From Acetothermia bacterium UBA7521 (GTDB lineage Bacteria; Bipolaricaulota; Bipolaricaulia; Bipolaricaulales; Bipolaricaulaceae), in NCBI GenBank assembly GCA_002479455.1, contig DLNB01000047.1, positions 1-12,034 on the forward strand: 12,034 nucleotides of DNA, read 5' to 3'. Position numbers and translations under genes: made by a program. Of the stretch, positions 1 through 5,639 are shown piece after piece. Each line of letters opens with the position of its first letter. Within the stretch, counting starts at the first letter, position 1. Under the pieces are notes generated by a model. It saw only the letters and a list, made by a program, of their open reading frames with translations. It was not told where the DNA came from and ran no database searches.

Positions 1-64
1 ATCGCCACCCCTAACATACAAGGGGACTTGCTGGATCCGCCGAGCGCGCGAGAGCCTCGCTCCG

Positions 65-172
65 TATCTCCATTGTGGGAGACGGTCCCCGTGTTCCCCC
101 TCTCCCCGACGTGGGAGATGCTCTGCCTCTGCTCCCTCTCCCCCTCGTGGGAGAGGGTTGGGGTGAGGGGGG
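65..172. repeat. Three degenerate 36-bp-period hairpin repeats
   Basis: Three 18-bp cores start at 65, 101 and 137, exactly 36 bp apart. Each runs from a TCTCC-type arm to GTGGGAGA (TATCTCCATTGTGGGAGA, TCTCCCCGACGTGGGAGA, TCTCCCCCTCGTGGGAGA). The third is the best hairpin: CCCTCTCCC at 134-142 pairs with GGGAGAGGG at 149-157 around a 6-nt loop, followed by a GGTTGGGGTGAGGGG tail. This resembles the short intergenic palindromes of this composition seen in many bacterial genomes. There is no T-tract, so I do not call a terminator. Confidence 0.6.
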
Positions 173-210
173 CGAAAGTGCCGAGCAGACTCTGCCGACC
201 CAAGGTCCGA

Positions 211-302
211 CCACACAAGACACCAAGGACACGAAGCGCGACAGGCACGGGAGGTTGGGGTAGAACCCCTAGATCCCTTCGTGTGCTTTGTACCCTTAGT
301 GG
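211..302. repeat. Imperfect long inverted repeat before rpe
   Basis: The 26-bp arm at 211-236 and the reverse complement of 277-302 match at 19 of 26 positions, including an unbroken ACACGAAG at one end and CCAC at the other. The arms enclose about 40 bp. A transcript through here could form a long imperfect hairpin ending 21 nt before the rpe start. The arm sequence (ACACCAAGGACACGAAG) resembles an intergenic repeat common in environmental bacterial genomes; that comparison is from memory. Confidence 0.5.
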
Positions 303-323
303 CGCAGGGGTTTCGGGTAGATC

Positions 324-980
324 GTGAAGCTCGCCGCGTCGATCCTCGCCGCGGACTTCGCCCACCTCGCCCGGGACGTGGCGCGGGTCGAGTCGGCCGT
401 GGACCTGCTCCACCTCGACGTGATGGACGGGCACTTCGTCCCCAACCTCACGTTCGGCCCCCCGGTGGCGAACGCGCTCCGCCCCCACACGCGCCTTCCG
501 TTCGCGATCCACCTCATGATCGAGCGGCCGGCCCGGTACGCCCGGGAGTTCCGGGTCGGCCCCGAGGACTCGATCACGGTCCACGTCGAGGCCGCGGATC
601 CGCCGGAACAATCGCTGCGCGTGATCCGCGATCTCGGGTGCAAGGCCGGGATCTCGTTTCGGCCGGGGACGCCCATCGAAGACGTGTTCCGTTACCTGAA
701 CCGGGTGGACCTCGTCCTCGTGATGAGCGTGGAGCCGGGGTTCGGGGGCCAGGCGTTCCTCCCCCAGGCCCTGGATCGGATCCGGGCGCTGCGCCGGGAG
801 ATCGGGAGCCGGCCCGTGGAGATCGCCGTGGACGGGGGGATCGGCCCGGGAAACGTGCAGAGCGTGGTCGAGGCCGGGGCGGACGTCATCGTCGCCGGAT
901 CGGCGATCTTCGGGAAGCCCGATCCCCACGCGGCGGCGGTCGAACTATGGACGAAAGCGGAACACACGAAGCGTTCATGA
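324..980 (+). CDS. rpe: Ribulose-phosphate 3-epimerase
   Basis: This 218-aa cytosolic TIM-barrel enzyme interconverts D-ribulose 5-phosphate and D-xylulose 5-phosphate in the pentose phosphate pathway. The family signatures are in order: SILAADFAHL (residues 6-15), LHLDVMDGHFVPNLTFGPP (29-47), HLMIERP (63-69), SVEPGFGGQ (135-143), the VDGGI loop (169-173) and GADVIVAGSAIFG at the C-terminal phosphate-binding end. His30, Asp32, His63 and Asp170 sit where the family places its metal ligands and catalytic aspartates. Length is normal (about 220 aa). The start is a GTG at 324; the protein begins right at the conserved first strand, so no longer start is needed. The only purine-rich stretch upstream (AGGGG, 306-310) is rather far for a good ribosome site. 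The 3' end overlaps ribD by 34 nt, so the two are almost certainly co-transcribed and probably translationally coupled. Confidence 0.95.
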   Translation: MKLAASILAADFAHLARDVARVESAVDLLHLDVMDGHFVPNLTFGPPVANALRPHTRLPFAIHLMIERPARYAREFRVGPEDSITVHVEAADPPEQSLRVIRDLGCKAGISFRPGTPIEDVFRYLNRVDLVLVMSVEPGFGGQAFLPQALDRIRALRREIGSRPVEIAVDGGIGPGNVQSVVEAGADVIVAGSAIFGKPDPHAAAVELWTKAEHTKRS

Positions 981-2044
981 GGCGGGCCCTCGACCTCGCC
1001 CGCCGCGGGGCGGGGTGGGCCCGCCCCAACCCCCTCGTCGGCGCGGTGGTGGTCCGGGACGGCGCGGTGGTCGGCGAAGGCCACCACGCCGTGTGCGGCG
1101 GCCCCCACGCCGAGGCAGTAGCCCTTCTCGAGGCCGGGGAGAAGGCGCGAGGGGCAGACCTATACCTCACCCTCGAGCCGTGCGTCGCGTTCCCTGAGAA
1201 GCGCACCCCCCCGTGCGCGGATGCGATCCTCGCCGCCGGGATCCGGCGGGTGATCGTGGCCACCGCCGATCCCCACCCGTGCGTCAGCGGACGCGGTCTC
1301 GCCCGGCTGCGGGAAGCAGGGGTCGAGGTGGTGGAGGGAGTGCTGGCCGACGAAGCCCGTCGCCTGAACGAGGTCTTCTTCCACTGGATCGTCCACCACA
1401 CCCCGTTCGTCGTCCTTAAGCTCGCGCTGAGCCTCGACGGGAAGATCGCCACCCGCAGCGGGAAGTCGCGCTGGATCACTGGGCCCGACTCGCGGCGGCT
1501 GGTGCACACCCTGCGCGCCCGGTACGGGGCGATCCTCGTCGGGGTGGGGACCGTGCTCGCCGACAATCCCTCGCTCACCGTCCGCGACGCAGAGGGCCCC
1601 CAGCCCCTGCGGGTGGTGCTGGACGCTGGGGGGCGTACACCTCTGGGAGCGAACGTCCTCTCCCCAGACGCGAGGACCGTCATCGTCACCACCAACCGGA
1701 TGCCGACGGAGGTCGAGGTTGAGCTTCGGGAGAAGGGGGCCGAGGTGTGGCGGCTCGCGGGGGAGGGAGACCATGTGGACCTGGGCGAGCTCTTGTGCCG
1801 GCTGGGGGAGGAGACGGACTCCGTACTCGTTGAGGGAGGGTCGGAGGTGGCGGCGTCGTTCCTCTCTGCGAGACGGGTCCACAAGGTCGCGTTCTTCTAT
1901 GCCCCGCTGATCCTCGGCGGGCGGGAGGCCGTGCCCTCTGTGGGCGGAGAGGGCGTGGACGACCCAGCTCAGGCGATTCGGATCCGCGACCTCGCGGTTG
2001 AGCGCGTGGGAGAGGACTTCCTCTTCACCGGCTACCCAGCCTGA
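947..2044 (+). CDS. ribD: Bifunctional riboflavin biosynthesis deaminase/reductase RibD
   Basis: The 365-aa protein carries both RibD domains: an N-terminal pyrimidine deaminase (about residues 8-145) and a C-terminal 5-amino-6-(5-phosphoribosylamino)uracil reductase (about 152-363). It makes the second and third steps of riboflavin synthesis. The zinc-dependent deaminase has NPLVGAVVV (28-36), PHAE (53-56, zinc ligand His54 and catalytic Glu56), LEPC (Cys79) and TPPC (Cys90). The reductase has LKLALSLDGKIA (157-168), SRWITGP and GVGTVLADNPSLTVR (199-213), plus a late VEGG motif (295-298). The ATG at 947 lies inside rpe and gives the usual short lead to MRRALDLARRG; the open frame extends further upstream only as the shadow of rpe. 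The loop between Cys79 and Cys90 reads VAFPEKR instead of the usual SH-x-G-K/R and is two residues longer. No other rib gene is in the window. Confidence 0.95.
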   Translation: MDESGTHEAFMRRALDLARRGAGWARPNPLVGAVVVRDGAVVGEGHHAVCGGPHAEAVALLEAGEKARGADLYLTLEPCVAFPEKRTPPCADAILAAGIRRVIVATADPHPCVSGRGLARLREAGVEVVEGVLADEARRLNEVFFHWIVHHTPFVVLKLALSLDGKIATRSGKSRWITGPDSRRLVHTLRARYGAILVGVGTVLADNPSLTVRDAEGPQPLRVVLDAGGRTPLGANVLSPDARTVIVTTNRMPTEVEVELREKGAEVWRLAGEGDHVDLGELLCRLGEETDSVLVEGGSEVAASFLSARRVHKVAFFYAPLILGGREAVPSVGGEGVDDPAQAIRIRDLAVERVGEDFLFTGYPA

Positions 2045-2121
2045 CCGTCCACGGACCTCGGGCACGCGGGCCTGCGGCACACAGATTCGTGATCGGTTAG
2101 CCGTGATCCGCTGCCTGTACG

Positions 2122-2161
2122 GGCTCGTTCGGTCCACGGAGAACGGACCACGGTACGAGCC
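2122..2161. terminator. Inverted repeat between convergent ribD and GNAT genes
   Basis: GGCTCGT at 2122-2128 pairs with ACGAGCC at 2155-2161, and inside it GGTCC (2131-2135) pairs with GGACC (2145-2149). It sits in the 200-bp gap between two convergent genes, the usual place for a two-way terminator. There is no T-run on either side, so termination by this hairpin alone is uncertain. Confidence 0.35.
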
Positions 2162-2202
2162 GCGGGGAACCGGTCCTCTCTGCGTGGCCGAAGGCCCCGC
2201 GG
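2160..2202. terminator. Second GC-rich hairpin in the ribD/GNAT gap
   Basis: CCGCGGGG at 2160-2167 is a perfect 8-bp inverted repeat with CCCCGCGG at 2195-2202. The enclosed sequence has its own GGCC-GAA-GGCC stem-loop. It follows the previous hairpin directly, making a double-hairpin convergent intergenic region. It lacks a T-tract. Confidence 0.3.
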
Positions 2203-2244
2203 GCAGTCGCGTCATGCTCGACTCATGAAGATCGTACGCAGCTC

Positions 2245-2673
2245 CTACGTTTCCGGGGAGCGGCGCTTCGAGTAGTAGACGATGTCCGTGTGCGCGACGT
2301 ACCCCAGGCGGGCGAAGAACGCCATCGAGTCCTCGTTCCAGTCCTCAATGAGGCATCCGATGATCTCGATCCCCATCCCGTGCAGGCGGGCTTCCACCGC
2401 GCAGACGAGCGCCCGCCCGATCCCCCGTCGGCGGTGGGCGGGATGGACGGCGAGCCGGTTGATCCACCCCTTGCGGCCATCGTGCGTTCCCAGAACCGCG
2501 GCAACGAGCTTCCCGTCCTCTTCCGCCCCGAGGGACAGGGAAGTGCCTCTCTCCATCTGGCGGGCGATCGCCTCCCGGCTGTCTCGGCCGTGCGGTCGAC
2601 ACGGCAGGCCTGCCTCCTGCCACAGGCGGATCAGGTTGTCGTAGTCAGCGATCGAAAGCTCTCGGGTGTTCAT
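2245..2673 (-). CDS. GNAT-family N-acetyltransferase
   Basis: This 142-aa protein is a single GNAT domain that would transfer an acetyl group from acetyl-CoA to an unknown amine. The acetyl-CoA motif A is clear: INRLAVHPAHRRRGIGRALV (residues 71-90), with the pyrophosphate-binding R-R-x-G-x-G/A pattern at 82-88. The C-terminal half has the usual asparagine and closing hairpin, DWNEDSMAFFARLGYV (111-126). The N-terminus (MNTRELSIADYDNLIRLWQEAG) looks like a natural GNAT start, so the gene appears intact. Its ATG overlaps the stop codon of the short PIN stub upstream (ATGA), and no Shine-Dalgarno sequence precedes it, so translation may depend on coupling with the antitoxin/PIN-stub message. 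Substrate cannot be predicted. The family includes toxins, but those usually pair with ribbon-helix-helix antitoxins, which I do not see. Confidence 0.85.
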   Translation of the reverse strand: MNTRELSIADYDNLIRLWQEAGLPCRPHGRDSREAIARQMERGTSLSLGAEEDGKLVAAVLGTHDGRKGWINRLAVHPAHRRRGIGRALVCAVEARLHGMGIEIIGCLIEDWNEDSMAFFARLGYVAHTDIVYYSKRRSPET

Positions 2674-2774
2674 AGATGCTGGATCTTCATGATGTCGGCT
2701 TCCCTTCCTCCAACAGTTGTGGAGAGGATGACGTTAGCGTCGACGACGAGCCTTGCGGGAAGCTTCCAAGTCAT
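2670..2774 (-). pseudogene. Truncated PIN-domain (VapC-like) toxin, N-terminal stub
   Basis: A 34-codon frame runs from an ATG at 2774 to a TGA at 2670. It reads MTWKLPARLVVDANVILS followed by TTVGGREADIMKIQHL. The VVDANVILS segment is the first strand of PIN-domain ribonucleases, with the first catalytic Asp at residue 12 and the Asn at 14. A whole PIN domain needs about 130 residues, so about three quarters is missing. The start overlaps the last 41 nt of the Phd-like antitoxin gene, which is the normal antitoxin-toxin arrangement, and the stop overlaps the GNAT ATG. I infer that a deletion removed the rest of the toxin gene and joined the stub to the GNAT gene. It should have no nuclease activity; the other PIN acidic residues are absent. 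Being so short, the call rests on the motif and the context. Confidence 0.6.
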
Positions 2775-2997
2775 CGAGGACGTCCTGTTCTGAGACACCC
2801 TTGCCCGTCAGGCTCTCCCGAATCTTGGCCGCGAGTCCGAGCTGGACCTCGCGGCGTAGATCCGGCGCAAGATCGTCTCCGTCCAGGGGGAGGAACACGC
2901 CCGCGACCTTGTCGCGGCACATGACGAGCACCGGGTCTCCACCCCGGAGGAGCTTGGTCGCGTGATCCCTCAGTTCCTTCATTCCTACGATCCGCAA
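2734..2997 (-). CDS. Phd/YefM-like antitoxin
   Basis: This small protein (87 aa from the start chosen here) has the Phd/YefM fold pattern: LRIVGMKELRDHATKLL near the N-terminus, then a GGDPVLVMCRDKVAGVFLPL strand-turn-strand that resembles the conserved core of these DNA-binding antitoxins. The C-terminal part (LRREVQLGLAAKIRESL onward) is charged and helical, as expected for the toxin-wrapping tail. I chose the TTG at 2997 because GAGGTGG lies 5 nt before it; the ATG at 3018 (94 aa) has no ribosome site. Phd-type antitoxins bind the toxin and repress their own operon. The cognate toxin would be the PIN protein starting inside this gene at 2774, of which only a stub remains. The antitoxin itself looks intact, so it may be an orphan or may protect against a homologous toxin elsewhere. 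Confidence 0.7.
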   Translation of the reverse strand: MRIVGMKELRDHATKLLRGGDPVLVMCRDKVAGVFLPLDGDDLAPDLRREVQLGLAAKIRESLTGKGVSEQDVLDDLEASRKARRRR

Positions 2998-3059
2998 GGT
3001 AGCCACCTCAAGGATCATGATAGCTCAGACTGAGAAGAAGGGGGTGCAACCCAATGCGC

Positions 3060-3080
3060 GAGGCGTGGATCGCACGCCTC
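3060..3080 (-). terminator. Hairpin just after the RelE-like toxin stop
   Basis: GAGGCGTG (3060-3067) and CACGCCTC (3073-3080) form an 8-bp perfect stem with a 5-nt loop, directly abutting the TGA of the RelE-like frame at 3081-3083. Its place fits a transcription terminator for that gene or a barrier between it and the antitoxin gene. No strong U-tract follows. Confidence 0.4.
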
Positions 3081-3358
3081 TCACCGGTACACCTCGCTGC
3101 GGTGGCCGATCTTCACAACCCGAACGATCCGCTGGGCACGTCCACGTTGTGGACGATCCGGTGGTCGCCCTGCCGAACCCGGTACCGGGCTCCACCCGAC
3201 AGCTTCTCGTATCCCATAGGCTGTGGCATGGCGCCGAGGCTTTGGATGCGCTGCGCGAGGCGCGCCCGATCCTTCCAAGTTTCGGGCGCTGCTTTCCCAG
3301 CCACCTTCCGGTCGAGTCGTCGCACGTGCCGTTCGAATGCTGGAACTGCGAATGCCAA
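3081..3358 (-). pseudogene. RelE/ParE-family toxin, frameshifted
   Basis: Two overlapping minus-strand frames together make one RelE-type toxin of about 92 aa. The first has PAFERHVRRLDRKV, then GYEKLSGGARYRVRQGDHRIVHNVD. The second has AQRIVRVVKIGHRSEVYR and then a stop. The join needs one extra base near 3138/3139: restoring a T on the plus strand there gives IVHNVDDAQRIVRVVKIGHR, a normal RelE ending with its IGHR-x-EVY motif. As read, the first frame runs on to a stop at 3113 with unrelated residues and lacks the final strand. The 5' end is uncertain; I use a TTG at 3358, which has no good ribosome site. The intact Phd-like antitoxin lies 83 nt downstream, the reverse of the usual order, and better matches the PIN stub, so this may be a separate decayed locus. 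A sequencing error is possible. Confidence 0.65.
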
Positions 3359-3442
3359 GATACTAGACTTTGCCGTGCGTCTGTATTGCCTACGGGGACA
3401 AATCAGTGAACTAACTGGAGGTGAACAAGAGACACCGCCGCA

Positions 3443-4291
3443 ATGCCTGAGCGCAATCACTTCGTGCCCGAGTTCTACCTGAAAGGCTTCTGTAACGCGG
3501 ATGATATCCTCACCGTGTACGAGAAATCCACCGGAGCCCACTTCGAGGCCCCACCCTCCAAGGTTGCTCGGGTCAAGGGTTTCTACTCACCCGATCTGGA
3601 GCGCTATCTCTCCGAGAAGATCGAGGGGCCTGCGAACAATGTGTTGGCGAAGATAAGATCCGAAGACACCTTGAGTGCTGATGACAAGGTTACCCTCGCC
3701 AAGTACATTGTGACAATGTGGAAGCGCGTACCACGGGCCCGGCGTAGACTCCGTGAAAGGGCGCCGAAGGTGTCCGAAGAGCTAAGAACGGAAATCCGAG
3801 CTAAGTTCTCCGCTATCCAGACACGTGACCCATCCAAAAGACAGATCAGAGAGGAAAGGCTCAGACAAGCAGATGAGATCCTCGACAGACTAGCTTCAGA
3901 TCCGCCTGATGAAGTCTTCTACCGGACTATCCTGTCAGAGGCCACACCACGGCTGGTGGCAGCAACAGCTGCCATGACGTGGGTGTTTCTTGTCGCAGAT
4001 GACACACTCCACTTCAGTTCGTGCGATAACCCCGTCTTCATTTTCGAGCACTTGGGCATCGGAAGACTTGAGTCGGAGCTCTCGTTTCCGGTCTCGTCCC
4101 ACATTGCCTTGTGGGGATCTTGGAGGCCCGTGAAGGATCGCGCCTATCTGAGAGCCCCCGCTCAACTTGTCAAGGAGTTCTGGCGGCGCACTGCGCATAA
4201 TGCCGAGCGCTATGTATACCACCGTCGCTTTGAGCCTTGGGTTTCTCCATTCCTCCGGAAGGGCGCATGGAGGTTATGTCGTGTGCCTTGA
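3443..4291 (+). CDS. DUF4238 domain-containing protein
   Basis: This 282-aa protein matches the DUF4238 family, whose function is unknown. It opens with NHFVPEFYLKGF (residues 5-16) and continues with LTVYEKSTG (23-31), as in that family. It has a charged helical middle (about 95-150) and a second conserved block, HFSSCDNPVFIF (190-201) followed by FPVSSHIAL (215-223). There is no signal peptide or membrane segment. The ATG at 3443 is the only possible start in frame because a TGA lies at 3422-3424. The best ribosome site (GGAGGTG, 3417-3423) is about 19 nt away, too far for normal use. Base composition is clearly lower in G+C than the flanking housekeeping genes (about 48% in a sampled 60-bp line against 77% in rpe), which suggests acquisition from elsewhere. 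It is divergent from the RelE remnant. Confidence 0.8.
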   Translation: MPERNHFVPEFYLKGFCNADDILTVYEKSTGAHFEAPPSKVARVKGFYSPDLERYLSEKIEGPANNVLAKIRSEDTLSADDKVTLAKYIVTMWKRVPRARRRLRERAPKVSEELRTEIRAKFSAIQTRDPSKRQIREERLRQADEILDRLASDPPDEVFYRTILSEATPRLVAATAAMTWVFLVADDTLHFSSCDNPVFIFEHLGIGRLESELSFPVSSHIALWGSWRPVKDRAYLRAPAQLVKEFWRRTAHNAERYVYHRRFEPWVSPFLRKGAWRLCRVP

Positions 4292-4734
4292 ACCCGACCA
4301 AGAGACCGGTTGCTGGAACAGCTCTTCGAGATCCTGCGGCGAGGTCTTGTTGTGCTCACTTCTGCCCCTCTCAGGTCAAGCGGCGAGATCGAGCTGGAGG
4401 GCGAGGACGCCGCGGCAGGCGAGCAGGCTCGCCGGGGTGACGAGGAGACCGTACTTCACGAACTCGGGGAACGGGATCGGCACCTCTTTGCCCGCGAGGA
4501 TCGTCATCCACATGATCCCGGCCAGAGCCCCGATCGGGGTTAGGTTGGCCCCGAGGTTCACCTCTCTATCAATCCCCGTTTTGGCAACGGTCTCCTGGCG
4601 CAAAGACCTGCCAGTTGACTTCCGCATCCCTCAGGCGTAGCATGGTAGGGCACAGGCATGCGCGGGGTGAACCGTTGGCTGTCTTGATCGGCGGCAGCGA
4701 GTGATCGCCAAACTCAACGGCCCGGGGCCTGTGC
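4292..4734. other. Gene-free stretch holding a permease-gene fragment
   Basis: Apart from the permease 3' fragment at 4390-4558, I recognise nothing here. The left part (4292-4389) and right part (4559-4734) do not resemble each other or the sequence flanking the full permease gene. The minus-strand frame of the DUF3800 gene stays open through 4569, but that is out-of-frame read-through after its frameshift. No insertion-sequence ends or target duplications were seen. Confidence 0.5.
4390..4558 (-). pseudogene. 3' fragment of the ArsB-like permease gene
   Basis: This 169-bp stretch aligns without gaps to 5654-5822, the 3' end of the complete permease gene, with 13 mismatches (about 92% identity). 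The frame is kept: it encodes NLGANLTPIGALAG, then IMWMTILAGKEV, FPEFVKYGLLVTPASLLAC and LALQL, with changes such as RIT to PIP before FPEF and CLA to CRG. Matching stops 14 bp before the permease stop codon and extends no further upstream than NLGAN. The surrounding open frame (4376-4627) has unrelated flanks. It is a dead remnant of a duplicated or related transporter gene and, with the full copy, brackets the DUF3800 gene as a direct repeat. Confidence 0.85.
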
Positions 4735-5546
4735 TCAGTCTTTCCTCCACCATGCCTCAAGCTTGCCAGCCTCAGCTTCCCGGTCCACGAAGGCAGTAGC
4801 TTCGTCGGGGATGATCTTGATGCCGTATGACTCCGCAGCTCTACGATGTCGATAGAGCAACGGTGACAGAACTCGGGCATAGCGAGCTTCCCGGTTGCCG
4901 TACTTTCTTGCTCCAGTCCATTCCAGACAGCCCCGACCCACGCGTCAACGAGCTGCAGCCCAGCTTGCTTGTAGGACTGGATGACCTTGATCTTATCCCT
5001 CTCAATGCAGAGGGCCGGGAAGGCTATCCTCACATCCACTCCGGCCTTCTGTCGCCGCTTCAGGAGATCAAGGTAGGTGAACAGATCGATGTACGACATG
5101 TGCGTTCTCTCGGAGAAGACTAGCCGGGCTCGTCCATCCCCCTCGCCGGCAACAGCAGCATCCCTTGCCAGCCAGGACACGCGCTCGAGTAGATACCGAA
5201 CGGCATAGAAGTAGAGCACATCCTTCTGCTGAAAGGTGGTGCGGTCCCTGATCGATGGCTTATGCACGCACACCGCAATCAGCCGTGCCGGCAGCTTGGC
5301 CAGGACCTGCGCATAGAAGACCTTGTCATGGTGCTTCAACGTTCGCCAGTGGATGTGCGCCAGCGGCGCTCGCCCCAGCGCCTTCCTCACGTCACGCATG
5401 GTCTCAACACATCGAGAATCGTTCTCTGCGCGGATCACAAGCGCCCCGAGGACGAACCAGTGCGAGCTACCGGCGGGAGAGGGAGTACGGAATGTGAACC
5501 CCTGGTCACCGGACTCATCTATGTACACGACTAAGGAGCATGCCAC
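4735..5546 (-). pseudogene. DUF3800 domain-containing protein, frameshifted
   Basis: The N-terminal part is a clear DUF3800 protein: VVYIDESGDQGF (residues 6-17), a WFVLGALVI strand (30-38) and LQLVDAWVGAVW (198-209), where Asp201 is in the place of a conserved acid. YIDESGD-type proteins are thought to have an RNase H-like fold; function is unknown. After Glu214 the frame goes wrong. The family-like ending (KYGNREARYARVLSPLLYR, then SYGIKIIPDEA) continues in the next frame to a TGA at 4735-4737. The switch is at a TTT run, 4904-4906 (AAA on the coding strand); one more A would give a normal 270-aa protein reading LEQEKYGNRE. As read, the first frame instead runs to 4569 (325 aa) with an unrelated tail. 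The start is a GTG at 5546 with no ribosome site; a TAGAAT box at 5557-5562 could support a near-leaderless message. Confidence 0.75.
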
Positions 5547-5639
5547 AATCCAGCTGATTCTACTGCACAGGAGCTATGAGGGAACATGCTTCTGGCGTGC
5601 AGGGTCGGGTGTCTTCCGTTCAACCGCGAGGAATTCTCC

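Larger units (their letters stand above)
1..323. other. Gene-free leader region upstream of rpe
   Basis: I see no credible gene here. Open frames are short and have the proline/arginine-rich look of chance frames in GC-rich DNA. The region holds three degenerate hairpin repeats with a 36-bp period (65-172) and a long imperfect inverted repeat (211-302), both listed separately. A small inverted repeat CCCCT/AGGGG lies at 8-12/21-25 and another, GGGG/CCCC, at 257-260/266-269. No clear -35/-10 pair for rpe was found. Confidence 0.6.

Noticed and set aside
65..172. CRISPR array
   Set aside because: The 36-bp period is suggestive, but there are only three poorly conserved 18-bp cores, the interval sequences are low-complexity, and no cas gene is present.
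281..946. Upstream extension of the ribD frame (587-aa open frame from 281)
   Set aside because: It overlaps rpe in another frame, is Arg/Pro/Gly-rich and has no family match; RibD homology begins at 947.
4719..4729. GGCCCGGGGCC palindrome after the DUF3800 stop as a terminator
   Set aside because: The loop would be a single base and no T-run follows, so a stable hairpin terminator is unlikely.
4569..4734. Coding C-terminus of the DUF3800 frame as read
   Set aside because: The residues do not look like the family, while the adjacent frame ending at 4735 does; the tail is treated as out-of-frame read-through.
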